Position numbers and translations under genes: made by a program. The notes under the pieces are model-generated. The model had not been told where the DNA came from and did not search any database. It saw only the letters and a list, made by a program, of their open reading frames with translations. From Gammaproteobacteria bacterium (GTDB taxonomy: Bacteria > Pseudomonadota > Gammaproteobacteria > SG8-11): a DNA stretch of 46,166 bases. Positions 1 to 12,100 of this stretch are shown here, piece by piece. The stretch spans positions 1 to 46,166 of the forward strand of contig JAHECY010000022.1 of assembly GCA_024641505.1 (NCBI GenBank), in the 5' to 3' direction. How positions within the stretch are numbered: the first letter of the stretch is position 1; the number at the start of each line of letters is the position of its first letter.

Positions 1-36
1 CCCTACGCAAATTCCGCGTTTTATCGTGACCGCGGT

Positions 37-182
37 GTAGGGTGCGTATTACGCACCGGTTTGCTCTTGTCGGGGTGGCAGCGGTGTAAAAAACGGTGCG
101 TCATACGCACCCTACATCATGCGGTGCCGCAGCTTCATGTTTCAGCATCGGTCGCGCGCCGTACGGCGCGTATGACGCACCG
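37..182. repeat. Cluster of three palindromic GGTGCGTA..TACGCACC repeats
   Basis: Three copies of a short near-palindrome lie here: 41-57 (8-bp arms around one base), 95-111 (7-bp arms around CAT) and a diverged copy at about 165-182. The first carries GTAGG on its left and the second CCTAC on its right, so copies one and two are inverted relative to each other. Position 1-6 reads CCCTAC and 37-42 GTAGGG, so the element may extend to the window edge. Such small palindromes are a common dispersed repeat class in proteobacterial genomes (known). No mobility gene is present. The third copy lies inside the 3' end of the giant gene. Confidence 0.8.
88..111 (-). terminator. Intrinsic terminator of the giant gene, formed by a repeat copy
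   Basis: Read on the minus strand, a GGTGCGT/ACGCACC stem with loop ATG is followed after one G by six T (positions 93-88). It lies about 30 bases past the stop codon of the giant gene. Stem, loop and T-tract fit a rho-independent terminator. The stem is one of the palindromic repeats of this region. Confidence 0.75.
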
Positions 183-3100
183 TGCGGAGCGCGGGCGACA
201 AGCGCACCCCCGGTAACAACATCCCGAGACAAAACATCACCAGCAGCGCCCACAGTCCCAGCGCGCCGCCGCCTTTGGTCTTCAGGTTCAACGTTGAGTA
301 GTTCAACACGCCAACCCCGCCCGGATCGACGATCATGCGATTCACCACGCCGTCCGCGTCATTGGGGCCGCCTTCTTCGATGGTCAACTGCACGCACCAA
401 TCGCCCGGGGTCAGGCCCGGTTGATAATCGGCGCTGCCCGGCGGCGGGCAATATCCCTGCTCGCCGGCGGTGGACCACAGTTTATTGCGCTCATCCTCGA
501 CGAAGGTATACCAGCCGCTAGCGTTCAGCTTGCGATACACCGCAGCCTCGGGAATCGCGTTGCGCTGCGGTAACACGATGTTGACCGACTGGCCGGCATC
601 CGGCACCTGGGTGACGATGAAATCGAAGATGCCGCCGACATTGGTGGCCTCGCTGTCGGGGATCAATGCGTCCGCGCCATTGGCCGCGATGTCACTGTCG
701 GTCAATTCGGCACCACCGGTCTCGCCGACCAGCGCGTAGTTGCCGATGCGCATGCACACGCCGGGATCGCCCTCGATCAGATAGCCGTTGGAGGTCAAGC
801 CATGCTCGATCAACACGTTGCACTCGGGAATACTGTCGAGGTAGTCGGGGATGCCGTCGCGATCGGTATCGGCGAACCCTTCAACATCGTCCGGGATGCC
901 GTCATGGTCGCTGTCGTCGCTGCCCAGGATCGGCAGGGCGGCGACCACATTGATAAACACACGCCCGATATTGGATTCCGCCGGCACCCCGTTGTCGGTA
1001 ACCTCGACCCAGACTTCATAGACCCCAGCGGCCAGCGACGAAGGATCGAAGGTGAAGGTCGTGGGATCGCCGTCCAGATCCACCAGTACGTTGTTACTGA
1101 GGCTCCAGTCGTAACTGTGGGTGTCACCCAGATTCGGGTCGGTGACCGTTGTGGATACCACCACCGGGCCGTCTCCCAGGGCGACGGTCAGTCGATCAAA
1201 GGTGTTTTGCTGCACGTCCATGCTCACACTGGGGGCGATATTGTCCTCGGAGATGATGATGGTGTGCGTGTTATGCACGCCTTGATTCAGGGTGGGATCA
1301 TCCATGGTCAGGATTATCGTTTCATTGCCCTCGGCAATGCCATCGGCAACGGTATTGATGACGATGGTGGTTTCCGTGCCGGAGTCGATCACGGCGACAC
1401 CGGACGTCAGGTCATGGTCCGCCGGGTATTCCGCCAGGCCGCTGACGGTGTAGGAGACGTTCACCGGATACGTAGGCGAGGGTCCATTCAATACCACTTT
1501 GACGCGCACGGTGCTGCCCTCGGCAATGGTCTGGTCTTTGCTGAAGGAGACCAGCGGTCGTACGTTCACCATCTGCGTCGCAAAGCTGGTCTGGCCGTAG
1601 GCGTCGGTGGCTTGCCACACTGCCGCATTTGCACCCGGCCAGAAGAACGTCACACCATCGACCAGGGAAACCGGCAGCGGCTTGCCCTGGTAGTCGTAGG
1701 CGACGGCCGTACCCAGGTCGACTTTGGTAAACAGACCCTTGGCATCCACATAGACGTCCGCGGGCAGGGTGATGGTCGGCAGCGTCATGACCTCGATAAA
1801 CACGATGGCGGTGCTGGTCTGGCCGTCGGCATCCATGACCGTGTAGATAAAGCTGTCGCCCCCGGCAAAACCGGCGTTGGGCGTATAGGTGATGGTGCCA
1901 TCGCCGTTGACGGTCAACGTGCCGTTGGCGGGGGTAGTCGTCATCACCAGTGTCAATACCGTAGCTTCCGGATCGCTGTCGTTGGCCAGTGGGCTGATCA
2001 CGACGCTGTTACCCATGGGGGTCAACACCTGGTCATCCACCGCCACCGGTGCCTCGTTGACTTCCGTCACCGTAATCGCCACCGTGGCCGTTGCGGAATC
2101 CACCACGCCGTCGTTGACCCGGAACGTGAAACTGTCGAGTCCGAAATAGCCGGCATTGGGCGTATAGACCAGAGACGGCGCGCTACCACTCAGGCTGCCA
2201 TGGGCCGGTGCCGCGACGACAGTGTAGATCAAGGTGTCATCGTCGGGATCGCTGCCGGTCAGGGTCAATGACAGCGCGATATCCTCTGCGGTGGTCAGCG
2301 ACTGGTTTAGGGCGGAGGGGGCATCATTGATCGGGGTCACCGTGATCATGACCGTGGCGGTGGTCGAGTCCTGCACGCCGTCATTGACGTTGAATGTGAG
2401 GCTGTCACTGCCGTGGTAATCCGCGTACGGCGTATAAACCAGATTCGGTGCGGTGCCGGTCACGGTACCGTAAGCAGGCTCGCTGACCAGGTTATAGCTG
2501 ATGCTGTCGCCTTCAATATCCACCGCCACCAGGGTGAAAGCCTTGGCGGTATCTTCCGGGGTGGTGATCGAGTTGTCATAGGTCAGCGGCGGATCATTGA
2601 AGGCGGTGACGCCGATGGTTACCGTCGCAGTATTGCTGACCAGTGCCAAATCGTCGTTGACGGTATAAGTGAAACTGTCGGTGCCGTAAAAGTTGGCCGA
2701 GGGGGTATAGGTGACACGGCCGGTCACCGCATCGACGTTCAGGGAACCCATGGTGGTGGGGGTGACGATGGCAACGCTGGTGGTATCCAGGGTGCCATCA
2801 ACATCGCTGTCATTGCCCAGCACGTTGATTTCCAGGGGCAGGGCGTCTTCCAGCATGGTGACATTGTCATTGACCGCGACCGGCGCGTCATTGACCGGAT
2901 TAACGGTGATGGTGACGGAGGCCAGATTGGAATAAATCGGCGGTTCGGCTGGCGACACATTGCCGGTGTCTTTCACGATATAGGTGAACATGTCGCCGCC
3001 AGTGTATTGTGAATCCGGCGTATAGGTGGCGACACCGGTGGTGGCATGCACGCTGAGCGCGCCGTGGGCGGGTTGTTGCACGATGGTGACCGTGGTCGCG

Positions 3101-6100
3101 TTGGGCGTGCCATCTTCGACATCGCTATCGTTAGCCATGATATCGATGGCAACGGTGGTGTCTTCGTCGGTGCTCGCGCTGTCGTCATTGGCCACCGGCG
3201 GATCATTAACGCCGATCACGGTGATATACACGGTAGTCACATTGCTGACGGCACCGGCGCTGTCCTCGACGGTGTACTGCAATTGATCATTGCCCACATA
3301 ATTGGTCGACGGCGTGTAGCTCAGTACGCCGTTGCTGAAGCTGTAACTGTCGGCATGGGCGGGCGGTGTCACCACGAACACGGAGGCGGTATTCAGCGCA
3401 TCGTCAATGTCGGTATCATTGCTCAGGACATTGTAAGGCGTGAGCGCCGTATCTTCATTGGTGGTGACGACATCATTGATACCCACCGGCGCGTCGTTGA
3501 CCGGAGTCACCGCGATCGATACGGTGGCGGTGTTGGAGCTGAGGCCGGCACCGTCGCTTACCTGGTATTGAAAACTGTCGCTGCCAGCATAATTGGCGGA
3601 TGGGGTATACAGTACCGAACCGGTGGCGGTGCTGATCGACAATGTCCCGTGCAACGGCGGAGTTATGATTAACACACTGGCCGGATTAAGGTTGTTTTCC
3701 GCATCGCTGTCGTTCGCGAGAATGGCGATCGCCACTGAGTAGTCTTCATTGACGGCAACGGCATCGTCTACGGCGACCGGCGCGTCATTGACCGGGGTCA
3801 CGGTAATGCTGATGGTCGCCGCAACGGCGTCGCCGCTGCCGTCATTGGCGCTGAACGTAAAGCTGTCGCTGCCGGTATAGTTCGCGTCCGGGGTATAAGT
3901 CAGGTTGGGCGCACTGCCGCTCAGGCTGCCGTTGGCCGGTGACGTCACCACGCTGAAGGTCAACGGATCGTTTTCCGCGTCGCTGGCGGTGAGCGTGATC
4001 GGTAACGCGGTGTCTTCCGCCGTGGTCACCGACTGGGGATCCGCCAGCGGCGCGTCGTTGACTGCCGAGATACTGACGGTCACGGTGGCAAGGTTGCTGG
4101 TCAGTCCGAGATCGTCGTTGACGGTGTAGGTGAAGCTGTCACTGCCGTTAAAATTGGCCGCCGGCGTGTAACTGACCCGACCGGTGGTGGCGTTGACGAT
4201 GACCGTACCGTTGCTCGCGGCGCCGACGATGGTGACGCTGGCCGGATTCAGCGTACCGTCGACATCGCTGTCATTGCCCAGAATGTTGATGGCCAAGGGT
4301 GCTCCGTCCTCCACCATGGTGACATTGTCGTCCACCGCGGCGGGCGCGTCATTGACCGAATTGACGGTAATGGTGACCGTGGCGGCGTTGGAAAAAATCG
4401 CCGGTTCCACCGGGTTACTACCGCCGGTGTCCTGCACCATATAGGTGAAACTGTCGGTGCCGTGGAAATTGCCGTTTGGCGTATAGGTGACGCCACCGGT
4501 CACGGCATTGACGCTCACCGTGCCATGGGCGGGCTGCTGCACGATGGTCACGGTCGTGGCATCAGGGGCGCCATCTTCGACATCGGTATCATTGGCGACG
4601 ACCGCCACCAGCACCGCGCTATCCTCATTGGTGCTGGCGCTGTCGTTGACGGCGACCGGCGCGTCATTGACGCCGATCACAGTGAGATAAACGGTGGTCA
4701 CATTGCTGGTGGCGCCGTTGGTGTCCTTGATGGTGTATTGCAACTGGTCGTTGCCCACATAATTGCTCGCCGGGGTATATTTCAGGGTGCCGCTGCTGAT
4801 GCTGTAGCTCAGGGCATGGGCCGGGGCCTGCACCACGACCAATGAACTCGGATCCAGGGAGTCGCCATCGCTGTCGGTATCGTTGGCCGGCAGGTACAAA
4901 GGCAGAGTCGCGGTATCCTCATTGGTGCTGATGACATCGTTGACGCCCACGGGTGCATCGTTCACGGACGCCACCGTGATACTCACGGTAGCCGTATTGG
5001 AACTCAGGCCATTGGCGTCGCTGACTTGATATTGAAAACTGTCGCTGCCATGGTAGTTGGCCTGCGGCGTATACGTCACGGCGCCGGTCGCGGGATCAAT
5101 CGAAAGAGTACCATGCGCCGGTTGGGTCATGATCAAGATACTGGCGGCGTTGAGGGCATTTTCCGCATCGCTGTCATTGCTGAGGATGTTGATGGTCACG
5201 GCGTTGTCTTCGTTCACACTGGCGCTGTCGTCAACGGCCAGCGGCGCGTCGTTGACCGGAATTACCGTGATCGAAACCGTGGCCACGGCGGAATCCAGGA
5301 GGCCGTCATTGACCTTGAAGGTGAAACTGTCGGCGCCGGCATAATTCGCGGTCGGCGTATAGCTCACATTGGGTGCGCTACCGCCCAGTACGCCGTGGGC
5401 CGGTGACGTCACCACCGTGTAGCTCAGAGGATCGTTGTCCACATCGCCGGCGGTGAGGGTAATGGCTTTTGCCGTATCCTCCAGGGTGGTTACCGACTGA
5501 CCGTGTGCCACGGGGGCCTCATTAACGTTGGTGATCGTAATGGTGACCACGGCGCTGCCGGTCAAACCCCCACCGTCTTGCGCTTGTACGGTGAGCGTGT
5601 AGGATGTGGTGGTTTCATAGTCCAGTCCGCCCACCAGGGTAATTTCACCGGTCACGGCATCGATGCTGAACCGGCCCGCCGCGTTGCCGCCGATGATGCT
5701 CAAGGTCAAGCCGTCACCGTTGGCATCGCCACTGAACAGAGTGATCAATGAGGTGGCCAGAGCGGTATCTTCGGGAATGGTAATGGCTTCCGAACGCACC
5801 CAGGGAGCAACATTCATGTATTTACCGAAATAGACGCTGGTGGTGCCGCCGGCACTCACGACGATGGACTGGCTGGCGTCGGTGGTATTGGTATAGCCCG
5901 CTACCCCGGCGATGGTCGCCGTGTTCGCGCCCGGGATCACATCGTTGATTCGTGCCAGGCCATCACTGCCGGAGCTTCCCGACTCACCGGAGGCCAGATT
6001 GATCGCAACACCGGATAAGGCATTGTCCTCATCGTCTTTTATACCGTTATGGTTGTAGTCGTTGAACACATAGGCCAGGACACTGCCGGAGGGTTGCAGG

Positions 6101-9100
6101 CCGAAATTGGAATTGCCGTCATAACTCGACATGTCAATGGTGGTGGGATTGTTGCCGGTGGTCACGGCATAGCTGGCGGGCACCGTGACACTCAAGCTCA
6201 AACCGTCACCGCTGACACGCACAAACTGGTAGTTGCCGTTGCTGTCGGTAACGACAGCCGTGTGCCCGGTCAGGTTAAGGGTAATGCCGGTCAGGCCGCG
6301 CTCACCGGAATCCTGCGAGGCGTTGCCATCAAGATCGTCGAATACCGTGCCGGACACGATACCTTCGAAGCGATCGGCGAACGACGCGTCGCGATCCGCC
6401 TTGCCATTAGCATCCAGGGACACGCTGATCACGTTGGGGGTAATACTCTTGTAGTTGGCAGGATCGGTTTCGGTGACCGTATAAGCATAACTGGCGGTCA
6501 GGCCGCTGAAACTGAACAGGCCGTTGACCAGAGTGGTGGTGGTGGCCGAAGCGGCGCTGCCGCTCAGGGCGATGGTAACACCACCAATGCCCACTTCGCC
6601 GACATCATGTTGGCCATTGCCGTTGATATCATGATAGACCTCACCGGCAATACTGCCGGAGATCTTGATACCGAAGCGCAGGCCGGTGTTGACCGCCGTA
6701 GTGCTTACCGTTACCGGCAGGGCGGTGGCGGTAGTGGCGACAAATCCGATGGGCACGATGGCGTTTAACGTATAGCTGCCGTCGCCCAAACCGCCGAAGT
6801 AGAAGCTGCCGTCGCTCTCGGTTGCCGTGGTCGGTGCGCCGCCGTCGATGTTCAAGTTCACGCCGTTAACGCCGGGTTCACCGCTGTCCCATTGACCGTT
6901 GCCGTTCAGATCGTTAAATACCATGCCGGTCAGCACGCCTTGTTTCATGTCGGCGAAATTGGCCACGGTCTGGCTGCTCGGCAGGGTGACGGTCAACGAA
7001 TTCGCGCTTACGCTCACGTAGTTGAGCGGGTCCTGTTCCTCGACGCGATAGCGGCCGGGGGGCAGGCTGACGCTGTAATAACCGGTGGTGTCGGTAAGCA
7101 CGGCGGTAATGATTTCCCCGCTGGCGTAGGGCGTGCCGCCGTACATGATATCGCTGTTGCTGTTGTTGTAGAGGGTGATGGTGACATGGCCGATACCTTG
7201 TTCGCCATTGTCGTCATTGCCGTTGCCATTATCGTCGCTGAACACAAAGCCGGAGATCCTGCCTTCGATTACATCGCCAAAGTTAATGATCGCCGTGCTG
7301 CCGGTGCCGAAAGAGACGGGCACCAGGTCGCTGCTGGTGCTGGCGTAACCGACCGGATTGGTTTCTTCAAGATAGTATTTGGTGTTGGGTGACAAGCCGG
7401 TGAAGCGGTAACTGCCGTCGGCGCCGGTGGTCATGGAATCCACCAGGGTGTCGGCTTCATCCTTGATGCTGATCAAGGCGCCCGCCAGCGGGTTTTCGTT
7501 GCCATCTTTCACGGTATCGCCGTCTTTGTCTTCGTAAACGACACCGGACACTTCGCCCAGTTTGGTCACACCGAAATAGACCGAATGGTTGGCGCCGGCA
7601 ACGTGATTGATCGCGACTTCAACGGCGCTCGTGGAAATATAACCGGCAGGCAATGCGTGATGGCTGACCACATGACGGCCAAAGGAATATAAGGTCAGCG
7701 ACAGCGAGCCGTTGGCGGTGATATTGGCGCCGGTGTCGGTACCGTCAAGATAAATGTCCGAGCCATTGACATCCGGTTCGCCTGCGTCATATGCACCGTC
7801 GCCGTCCAGATCTTCGAACACATAGACGGTAAGGCGGTTGACGCCCTGCGTGGGAATGTCGACGATGCTGTTTTCATTGCCGACCACGGTAACGTTCAGG
7901 GTGGTTGTGGTGTAACCGGTATTGACGTTGCGAATACGATAATTCCCGGGCTCAACGCCGGATAACAAATAGGTATTACCCGCGGCGGAGTAGCTGGTCA
8001 CCAAGTTGCCGTTGGCGTCCAGCAATTCGACGGTTTGCATGGCCAGCGCGCTGTCCGGATTGCCCTCGTCATACACACGATTGCCGTCGACATCGTCATA
8101 CACGGTGCCGGTGATATTGCCGGAGGCGGGGAGTATTCTACCGCCACCCAGGCCCACAAAGGTATCGGAAGTGCCGTCTCTGACCCCCATCAAATCCTTT
8201 TGCAGGGGATCGGTATTGGACGCCGAGGTGGAGTAAAACGCGCCGATGGGGACGCTGGCGTTATACGCCGGTGCCGTGAAACTGTCGACGGGAATGGCGA
8301 TATCCAGCCAGAAGTCATGAGACCTGCCACAGGTGACTGACGCGTCTTCGGTAATCGTTACCGCCGATGTGGCTTGCTGGGCGGCACTGGCATTGGTGCC
8401 GGCGACCGGCCACTCGGCGACATATTCACCACCGTCAATTATAAGATTATGATTGTTGTCGGCATAGAGCACGACGCGGTCGAGTCTGTTGGAGGCATAC
8501 CCGCCATCCACATCAATGATGTAATCGTTGCTGCCATCGTTATCGATATCGATCAAAAAGTCCCAGTGATAGCTCACCAGACCGGAACCGTTCCTGCCGT
8601 TTTCCGAGGGATTGGTGTCCAGGCGCATGCGCATGACCAATTGCGCGTCGCCGGTCGTGGTATAGTTTTTATCGGTATCACGATAGGCGATCATGACGCT
8701 GGGTTTGGTCCCCGGACTCGCGCCATTGGCCGAGCAGGAGGCGATATCGATGGCGTCAGGCTGCACCGCCGCGCCGCCATTGGTGGGGTCCGACGATCCC
8801 TCATGGTCGTACACTGGCTTGCCGCCTACGGTGTAGGGAATGAAGCCGCTGACGGCGCCATCCACCATGGGATTAACCGTTACTTTTACGGTGATGCTGT
8901 CGGTGTCCTTGCCGTCGGTGACGACAATTGTGAAGTAATCGGTGCCGGAGTAATCGGCATCCGGTGTGTAGTTAAAGGTGCCGGGGCTGGCGCCGCTACC
9001 GCTGACGCTGGCGCTGCCATGTACCGGGGCATGCAATACCGACCAGCTCAGGATGTCGGCATCGGTGTCGGTCGCGGATACTGTTGGCGCCGACCAGGCC

Positions 9101-12100
9101 GTCGGTGAACCGTCTTCGTCCATGGTTACGGTCAGCGGTGCTGACTGCGCAATGATCGGCGCCGCATTGAGCGGATCGGTACCCTGGGCGATTTCATCGC
9201 TGTCACTGATGCCATCGCCGTCGGTATCGGTGTTTAAAGGATCGGTGCCATAGGTGGCTTCCAGAATATCAGACAGACCGTCGTTGTCGTCATCGTTATC
9301 CAAGGAGTTGACGATGCCGTCTCCGTCGGTATCGATGGTGTCAATGGTGGCCGCCGCGTTGGCGTTGCCCATGTACACCGTAACATTGGTGCCTGCCTGA
9401 TTATTCAATTGCAGATAAAACTTCTTGCCGTTATCCCCGGTGAGATCCGCCAGGGGTACGCTCACGGTTTTTACCTGCTCGCCGGGCGCGAACGTCAGGG
9501 TACCGGAAGTTGCGGTGTATTCACTGCCCGCCAGGGCGTCACCGTTACTGGTGCTGTAATCGACGCTGACGCTTTCCCCGGTGCCCACGACCTTACTGAG
9601 GCTCACGGTGAAGTCCGCGTTGCTATCGCCCAGGGCCGCTACGGTGCCGGTGACTGACACCGCGCTGTAAAGACTGGCGCAACCCGGCGCGAACACCCGC
9701 AGGCGTGTGATTTCATGATTATTGGTCGAGCCACCGGTCGATCCCGCAAATGACAGGCGAAATTCCGCGGGCAGAGCCGCTTGACCGGACGCCGCCAGCA
9801 CATCGGTGGCGCTGATCAGTGTGCCGTAGCCGGCACCGGTATCCCGTTCCACTTTGATCCAGGCCTGAGTGGCGCCACTGTTGGGCACATAATTAATGCG
9901 ATAGCCATGACCGCCGGTTGAATCCTGCACCGTGGGCGACAAGGTGCCGGTACCGGCAATATAGTTGAACGTCGAAGCCGATCCGCGCAGCGCCACGGCA
10001 TTGGCAACACTATTGCTAAAGAGCGAAGGATATTCGGAAATGCCAATGCCCAACCAGCCTCCGGCAAAACCCGTAGTCCCCATGTAGCCGAGCGCGCCCC
10101 CGGAATCGCCGAGTGCGGGCGATACCGCATAATTTGACAGGATCACCGACATGCCATCGGCGCCGGTACCACCGTAGGTGGCCGCCTTGAATTCGATGCG
10201 TAATGGAATGGTGGCGGGAATCGGAAAGCCCTTGCTGACACCGCTCACCAGGCCAGTGCCGGTGGAAGTCAGGCGCAGACGTTTTTCACCATTGTAGGTG
10301 ATGATGTTGGGCGTATAAGTGGTGCCGCTGAGCACCTGCCAACTGCTGTCCAGGGTACCGGCTCCGGAGAAATTTTCAAAAATGCAGACATCGGGCTCCA
10401 CTTGGTTGGGGATGCCGTCGCCATCGCTGTCTTTGTAGTCCGCGCCATCATTCGGGTTGGTGAAGTCGTTATTGGTTTCCACAAAGTCCGGCACATAGTC
10501 GCCATCGCTGTCTTTGTAATCCAGTTTGTTCAGTGGATCGGTGCCATCGATCGCTTCCTGGGCATCCGGTACGCCGTCGTTGTCGTCATCGGGGTCATAG
10601 TAGTCCGGCAAACCGTCTCCGTCACTGTCGGTGGTGTCATCGATATCGGTAACGGCGACGGTGACCGCCGCGGTCACCGTGTCACCGTTGGCGGTGACGG
10701 CAATGACCAGGTTGTAGATATTGTCGGCGCCGGTGTCCACCGGGTTTTCATAGTCGGGCGCGGTGATGAAGCTCAATACGCCGGTTGCCGAATTAATGGT
10801 GAATTTGGCCGCGTCGGCGCCGCTATCGATGCTGAAGCTGAGGGTATCGCCGTCCGCGTCATATGCGTCCACATCAAACACGGCGGTGGTATTTTCCGCG
10901 ACGGGAAGCGTGTGTGCAGTGTTGTTGACCCAGGCCGGTGCATTGGTCAAGGTGCCGACATTGCTGAACATTGAGCCGTCGTCAGTGCTGGTGCCGCTAC
11001 CCTCATTGAAGCGCCAATACGCTCTGAGGGACGCCGCGGAACGATAATCAAGGAAGTTTTGGGTCAGGGTGGATACGTAATGACCGGCATTGTAAATCGC
11101 CGCGATTGCCGCCGCATTCAGTTGCACGTTCCAGATGGCGACGTCATCCAGTCTGCCGTCGAGGTATTGACCAAAGCCGGGAAAATAGCCGAATCCGGGC
11201 GTCGCGGTCACGTTTTTAAGATTGCTGATGGTTGCCGCCTGTGAGGTGCTGCATGCTACGGCAATACCGTCGATATAAATACCGGGAGTGCCGCTGCCGC
11301 CGTAAGTGCCGACAACATGGTGCCAGGCGCCGGTCGCCAATGGTATCTGGCAGTAAGCGTAGTTCGTGCCATCACCCACTTCCATTTTAAGCCCGCTGGC
11401 GCCGGTTCTGAGGGTATAAGATATATCGGCAGAATTGCCGCCACTCGCCTTCATGAAAATCATGCCACCCAGGGCATCGGCCTGGACCCATGCGGCGACG
11501 GTAACTTTATTACCGGCGTTTAGATTCAGTGAGCCGTTGTCTTCGGCGATGGCGAGGTAGCTGTCGGTGCCATTGAAGTCCAATGCGGTTGAATTACTGC
11601 CCAGCAAAAACACAGGCGCATCCGCCGCGCCGGGGAATGCCTCCACATAGTCTGAAATGCCGTCGCCGTCACTGTCGACGGCATCGGGCGCATTAGGATT
11701 TCCGCCGCTGTAAGGCGCGCCTTCATGCGCATCCGGCACACCATCACCGTCGGTGTCCAGCACGCTGTGGTAATCCAGCGGATCGGAGCCGTCGCTGATT
11801 TCCTGAACATCGGACACGCCGTCGTTGTCGTCGTCGCTGTCCTGGTCATCCGGAATACCGTCACTGTCGGTGTCGGGCTTGACCGTCACCAGCACGCGTA
11901 CCGGCACACTGGCGCCATTGGCGGTGGCGGTGACGATCACGTCATAGACATTATCACCGTTGGCGTCACCATAGCTGAGATAGGTGGGTGCGCTGTTGAA
12001 ACTCAGGGCGCCACTGTTGACATTGACGGACATCACGCCACTGTCCGCACCGCCGGTGATGGCATAAGTTACCGGGTCGCCGTTGTCGTCAATCGCCAGT

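Noticed and set aside
802-2271. Long plus-strand frame of 489 codons opposite the giant gene
   Set aside because: It lies fully inside the giant gene on the other strand; its Gly/His/Arg/Asp-rich text is the antisense of the repeated Ig-like domains.
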